A DNA stretch of 64,000 nucleotides from Phycobacter sedimenti (GTDB taxonomy: Bacteria; Pseudomonadota; Alphaproteobacteria; Rhodobacterales; Rhodobacteraceae), in contig NZ_JBBVGR010000001.1 in assembly GCF_038148855.1 (NCBI RefSeq), positions 585,567 to 649,566 on the forward strand, given 5' to 3'. The position numbers were made by a program, and so were the translations under genes. Positions 60,524-64,000 of this stretch are shown here, in pieces. Each line of letters starts with the position of its first letter. The stretch's first letter is position 1. The notes beneath the pieces were generated by a model. That model was given only the letters and a program-made list of their open reading frames with translations, searched no databases and was not told the DNA's origin.

Positions 60524-60539
60524 ATTCACACTTATGAAT
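60524..60539. promoter_or_regulatory. ATTC-N8-GAAT palindrome upstream of the MBL-fold gene
   Basis: ATTCACACTTATGAAT lies 29 bases before the MBL-fold ATG. I recall the sulfide-responsive ArsR-type repressor SqrR/BigR of Rhodobacter binding ATTC-N8-GAAT. The match is exact in the fixed bases but could be chance. Confidence 0.4.
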
Positions 60540-60668
60540 ATGATTGTAAATGGTCAGATGGAAAAAGACCGATCCTTTCGAACCCCATCTACACATGTGA
60601 CGGGACGGCTTTCTTGCCCTGCCCCTGCAGCCCGTTAGGCTGGATGCAAATATGGGAGGACTTATGGA

Positions 60669-61439
60669 ATGACTTCACAGACAACTGAATCGCTGAAGGG
60701 CAAACACGCACTGGTCACGGGCGGCGGCACCGGTATTGGCCTTGCGATCGCCCGCGCCCTTGCCGAGCAGGGTGCGGAAGTGACCATCACCGGGCGCCGC
60801 CAGGAGGTACTGGAGGAAGTCGCAACCAAGGGCCTGCATCCGCTGGCCATGGATGTGCGCAACGAAGACGACATCATCGCCAAGATCGAGGCCGCCGTCG
60901 CGGCGCGCGGGCCGATCCAGATCTGCGTCGCCAATGCGGGCATCGCCGAGGGCAAGGCGGTTCACAAGACCTCGCTCGACTTCTGGCGCAACATGATGGC
61001 CACCAACCTTGACGGCGCTTTCCTGACCATTCGCGAAACGCTCAAGTCGATGCGTGCGACCGATTGGGGCCGCGTCATCACGGTTGCCTCTATCGCCGGG
61101 CTGCGCGGCCTCAAGGGCGGCGCATGTTATTCTGCCAGCAAACACGGCATGATCGGCCTGACCCGCGCACTGAGCGAAGACTACATGGGCACGCCCTTTA
61201 CGTTTAACGCAATCTGCCCGGGGTACGTGGATACGCCCATCGTCGAGCGCAATATCACTTCGATTTCGGCCCGCGCCGGGGTCAGCGAAGACGAAGCACT
61301 CAAGATGATGACCCATGCCAACCGTCACCAGCGCCTGATCGAACCCGAAGAGGTCGCTGCAGCAGCCATGTGGCTGGTGGGACCCGGCTCCCAGTCGATC
61401 AACGGCCAGACAATCGAGATAGCAGGCGGCCAGACCTGA
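60669..61439 (+). CDS. Short-chain dehydrogenase/reductase
   Basis: NAD(P)-dependent oxidoreductase of 256 residues. TGGGTGIG at 17-24 is the cofactor motif, NAG at 89-91 supports the fold, and the catalytic S141, Y154 and K158 are in place (VASIAGLRGLKGGACYSASK). The PGYVDTPI loop marks the classical family. Its substrate is not clear; it is similar in form to 3-hydroxybutyrate and 3-oxoacyl reductases. GGGAGG upstream gives the start. It has its own terminator, so it is not in the kyn unit. Confidence 0.9.
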   Translation: MTSQTTESLKGKHALVTGGGTGIGLAIARALAEQGAEVTITGRRQEVLEEVATKGLHPLAMDVRNEDDIIAKIEAAVAARGPIQICVANAGIAEGKAVHKTSLDFWRNMMATNLDGAFLTIRETLKSMRATDWGRVITVASIAGLRGLKGGACYSASKHGMIGLTRALSEDYMGTPFTFNAICPGYVDTPIVERNITSISARAGVSEDEALKMMTHANRHQRLIEPEEVAAAAMWLVGPGSQSINGQTIEIAGGQT

Positions 61440-61465
61440 GAGCCGCCCGCTGTCGTTGAAAGACA

Positions 61466-61491
61466 CGCCGCCAGAAATCTGGCGGCGTTTT
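61466..61491 (+). terminator. Terminator of the SDR gene
   Basis: CGCCGCCAG pairs perfectly with CTGGCGGCG, followed by TTTTCG, 26 bases after the stop. Confidence 0.85.
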
Positions 61492-61538
61492 CGTTATGGC
61501 GTACGGGAGAAAAACGCCTCTGGACAGATTTTTGAATA

Positions 61539-61548
61539 TTGGATACAA
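61539..61548. promoter_or_regulatory. GntR-like half-palindrome upstream of kynU
   Basis: TTGGATACAA, inside TATTGGATACAAAATCC, lies about 60 bases before kynU and resembles GntR-type operator halves (TTGGAT...). It also overlaps AT-rich promoter-like sequence. Weak evidence. Confidence 0.25.
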
Positions 61549-61606
61549 AATCCTTCAAGCATGAAACATCGAGGCACCCCGCTTCGCTCCCCCACATGAG
61601 GTTCCG

Positions 61607-62800
61607 ATGACCGATTTTGCCGCGACCAAGGCCCTGTTCGACCTGCCTGAAGGGGTAATCTACCTTGATGGCAACTCGCTGGGTCCGCTCCCCAAGGCCG
61701 CTACCGGGCGCGTGTCGTCCATGATGACCGAGGAATGGGGCAAGATGCTGATCACCGGCTGGAACAAGGCCGGATGGATGCAGAAATCCACCGCGGTCGG
61801 CAATCGCATTGCGCGGCTGATCGGCGCCGAGGCAGATCACGTGATCATGGGCGATACGCTGTCGATCAAGGTCTATCAGGCGGTTGCTTCGGCGCTTGAG
61901 ATGAACAAGGGCCGCAAGGTGGTCCTGTCGGACAATGGCAACTTCCCGTCTGACCTTTACATCGTGCAGGGCCTGCTGAAATCCCTTGGCGAAGACTACG
62001 AACTGCGCGTGGTCGACCCCGAGGCCGTGGCCGAGAATATCACCGACGAAATCGCCGTGCTGATGCTGACCGAGGTGGACTATCGCACCGGGCGCAAGCA
62101 CGACATGAAGGCCCTCACGGCCAAGGCCCATGAAGCGGGCGCTCTGACTGTATGGGATCTGGCCCATTCGGCCGGTGCCCTGCCGGTGGATCTGGCGGGC
62201 TGCAAGGCCGACTTTGCCGTGGGCTGCACCTACAAGTATCTCAACAGCGGCCCCGGCGGCCCCGCCTTCATCTATGTCGCACCGCGTCATGCGGATGTGG
62301 CCCGCCCGGCCCTGTCCGGCTGGCTTGGTCACGAGGCGCCCTTTGCCTTTGATCTGGACTACCGCCCGGGCCGCGGGATCGAGCGGATGCGCGTCGGCAC
62401 TCCGCCAGTGATCCAGCTGACCTCGCTGGAGGCCTCGATGGATATATGGGACAGCGTGGACATGCAGGATGTGCGCGCGAAATCGATCGCCCTGTGCGAC
62501 CTCTTCATCGCAGAAGTCGAAACCGCCTGCCCCGAGTTGGCGCTGGCCTCTCCGCGCGATGGAAGCCAGCGCGGCAGCCAGGTGTCCTTCCGTTTCCACG
62601 AAGGCTATGCGGCGATGCAGGCGCTGATCGAACGCGGCGTGATCGGGGACTTCCGCGCCCCGGACATCATGCGCTTTGGCTTCACTCCGCTGTTCATCGA
62701 CGAGGGCGATGTCCTGGGCGCGGTGGAGATCCTGAAAAATGTCATGAGCAATCGCCTGTGGGACCGCGCCGAATACAAGCAGCGCGCTGCCGTGACCTGA
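61607..62800 (+). CDS. kynU: Kynureninase
   Basis: PLP enzyme that splits kynurenine into anthranilate and alanine in tryptophan breakdown. It has 397 residues. The PLP lysine is K210 in GCTYKYLNSGPGGPAFIYV, with the aspartate in TVWDLAHSAGALPVDL. Other matches include LDGNSLGPLP near the N-terminus and DFRAPDIMRFGFTPLFI towards the C-terminus. It is the first gene of the pair kynU-kynA; the formamidase gene is not seen. Confidence 0.95.
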   Translation: MTDFAATKALFDLPEGVIYLDGNSLGPLPKAATGRVSSMMTEEWGKMLITGWNKAGWMQKSTAVGNRIARLIGAEADHVIMGDTLSIKVYQAVASALEMNKGRKVVLSDNGNFPSDLYIVQGLLKSLGEDYELRVVDPEAVAENITDEIAVLMLTEVDYRTGRKHDMKALTAKAHEAGALTVWDLAHSAGALPVDLAGCKADFAVGCTYKYLNSGPGGPAFIYVAPRHADVARPALSGWLGHEAPFAFDLDYRPGRGIERMRVGTPPVIQLTSLEASMDIWDSVDMQDVRAKSIALCDLFIAEVETACPELALASPRDGSQRGSQVSFRFHEGYAAMQALIERGVIGDFRAPDIMRFGFTPLFIDEGDVLGAVEILKNVMSNRLWDRAEYKQRAAVT

Positions 62801-62947
62801 GATGAAGCCGCGCGCGCAGCACCTTCCCTTGTGCAGGCCTGCGGGCTGGGTGGCGCTTTGGCGCCGCCTGGCCATGTGTGGACGCTTAAACCGGAGGATC
62901 CTTTCCTTTCCCTGATGTATGCTATCCCAAGGAACAGGAAAGACCCG

Positions 62948-63796
62948 ATGACCAAATGCCCAATCTCCACCCCTTTTGACCCGGCCGAGGACGGCGCCGA
63001 GATGTCCTTTGACGGGCGCATGTCCTATGGCGACTACCTGTCGCTTGGCACAATCCTAGACGCGCAAAAGCCGCTCAGCGATGCCCATGACGAGATGCTG
63101 TTCATCATCCAGCACCAGACGAGCGAGCTGTGGATGCGCCTTGCGGTGCATGAGCTGAACGCCGCCCGCGACTGCCTGCTGGCAGGCGATTCCCGTCCCG
63201 CATTCAAGATGCTGGCCCGCGTTGCGCGGATTTTCGAGCAGCTGAATTCAGCCTGGGATGTGCTGCGCACCATGACGCCGTCAGACTATACGCATTTCCG
63301 GGATTCGCTGGGGCAAAGCTCGGGCTTTCAATCCCACCAGTACCGGCTGATCGAATTCATGCTGGGGAACCGCAATGCCGCGATGCTGCGCCCGCATGCC
63401 CATGATCCGGCGATCACAGCGCAGCTTGAGAGCGAGCTGGCACTACCTTCGCTCTATGACGTGGCGCTACGCATCCTGTCGAACACCATCGCCCTGCCGG
63501 AGGAGGTCACCAGCCGCGACGTTTCAAAGCCCTATGAAGCCCATGCGGCGGTTCAGCAAGCATGGACAAGGGTCTATGAAGCCCCCGAAACGCACTGGGA
63601 GCTCTACGAACTGGCCGAAAAGTTGGTGGACTTCGAGGACTATTTCCGCCGCTGGCGCTTCAACCACGTCACCACCGTCGAGCGGGTCATCGGCTTCAAG
63701 CGCGGCACCGGCGGCACCGGCGGCGTCAGCTATCTCAAGCGCATGCTCGATGTGGAGCTGTTCCCCGAACTCTGGCACCTGCGCACCGAACTCTGA
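62948..63796 (+). CDS. kynA: Tryptophan 2,3-dioxygenase
   Basis: Heme dioxygenase that opens the indole ring of tryptophan to give N-formylkynurenine. It has 282 residues from ATG 62948 with AGGAAAG upstream; a longer frame begins 117 bases earlier without family match. FIIQHQTSELWMRL carries the distal substrate-binding region, and FRDSLGQSSGFQSHQYRLIEF the central signature. The heme-ligand histidine is in WRFNHVTTVERVIGFKRGTGGTGGVSYL. Next to kynureninase it completes most of the route to anthranilate. Confidence 0.95.
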   Translation: MTKCPISTPFDPAEDGAEMSFDGRMSYGDYLSLGTILDAQKPLSDAHDEMLFIIQHQTSELWMRLAVHELNAARDCLLAGDSRPAFKMLARVARIFEQLNSAWDVLRTMTPSDYTHFRDSLGQSSGFQSHQYRLIEFMLGNRNAAMLRPHAHDPAITAQLESELALPSLYDVALRILSNTIALPEEVTSRDVSKPYEAHAAVQQAWTRVYEAPETHWELYELAEKLVDFEDYFRRWRFNHVTTVERVIGFKRGTGGTGGVSYLKRMLDVELFPELWHLRTEL

Positions 63797-63830
63797 GGCA
63801 AGCACGCCGCTGACCCAGCCCTCCCGCCCG

Positions 63831-64000
63831 GCCTCGGGGTCTGGCGACCCCCTCGCCCCGTTGGGCCCGGGGCCCCCGGGCGGGGGGGGGGGCGGGGCCC
63901 CCCCCCCCCCCCGGGCCCCCCCCCCGGCCGGGCGGGGTGAGCGGCCGGGGCACCCCCCCCCGCCACCACCCCAACCCCCCAAGCGCCCAGCCCCCCACCC
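63831..64000. other. Low-complexity C/G homopolymer tail (likely sequence artefact)
   Basis: After the kynA stop, the sequence decays into long runs of C and G, unlike anything else in the window. Three overlapping open frames across it are made only of Gly, Pro, Ala and Arg and are not genes. Poor base calling at a contig end is the best explanation. Confidence 0.85.

Noticed and set aside
61325..62875. 516-codon minus-strand frame opposite kynU
   Set aside because: Shadow of kynU, whose PLP motif is on the plus strand.
63524..63998. Gly/Pro-rich minus-strand frames at the window end
   Set aside because: Created by the C/G homopolymer tail; not biological.

Overview
The window looks like a chromosomal segment of a GC-rich alphaproteobacterium of the Rhodobacteraceae, most like the marine Roseobacter group (Ruegeria/Phaeobacter/Leisingera-type). 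The reasons are a 14-gene nuo cluster interrupted by extra reading frames and followed by birA, as described for Paracoccus and Rhodobacter; a NuoE with a long C-terminal extension; a leucine-degradation cluster; and a possible FnrL-type box at ompW. Nearly all of it is housekeeping and catabolic DNA. I see no tRNA, rRNA, CRISPR array, insertion sequence, prophage or integration site. The last ~170 bases are C/G homopolymer noise, probably a low-quality contig end.

Layout. 1-3060 (minus strand): birA, coaX and the start of a ribonuclease J gene. 3137-20759 (minus): the whole complex I operon nuoA to nuoN, with seven non-nuo genes threaded through it (after nuoC, nuoE, nuoF (two), nuoG, nuoI and nuoJ), several overlapping their neighbours by 4 bases. 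It ends in a strong terminator after nuoN. 21077-30740 (minus): leucine/isovalerate catabolism (ivd, acyl-CoA synthetase, mccB, mccA, HMG-CoA lyase, methylglutaconyl-CoA hydratase) with two small coupled membrane proteins, and ompW inserted on the plus strand. 31002-33890: a capsule-type glycan protein, a DegT-family aminotransferase and phosphoglycolate phosphatase. 34021-37901 (plus): glmU, glmS and an AlkD-like protein. 38481-41872 (plus): moaA, waaA and a GT4 glycosyltransferase.

41921-52990 is a peptide or acyl-amino-acid scavenging locus. Three tandem M20 amidohydrolases, an ArgE-like deacylase and a double-ATPase ABC protein lie on the minus strand, diverging from a solute-binding protein and two permeases on the plus strand. 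After this come a YeeE/YedE sulfur-compound transporter that overlaps a convergent DUF3422 membrane protein, the proton-translocating transhydrogenase pntAB, a small membrane methyltransferase, and a secreted metallo-beta-lactamase-fold protein whose HxHxDH motif has been replaced. An SDR oxidoreductase and the tryptophan-to-anthranilate genes kynU and kynA close the window.

The most noteworthy points are the degenerate MBL-fold protein with an ATTC-N8-GAAT palindrome in front of it, the seven nuo-embedded genes, the NuoE helix-hairpin-helix extension, the histidine-rich loop of NuoL, the amidohydrolase triplication, and several near-perfect palindromes in promoter regions. I found no clear new multi-gene system. 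These are candidates inside otherwise recognisable operons.
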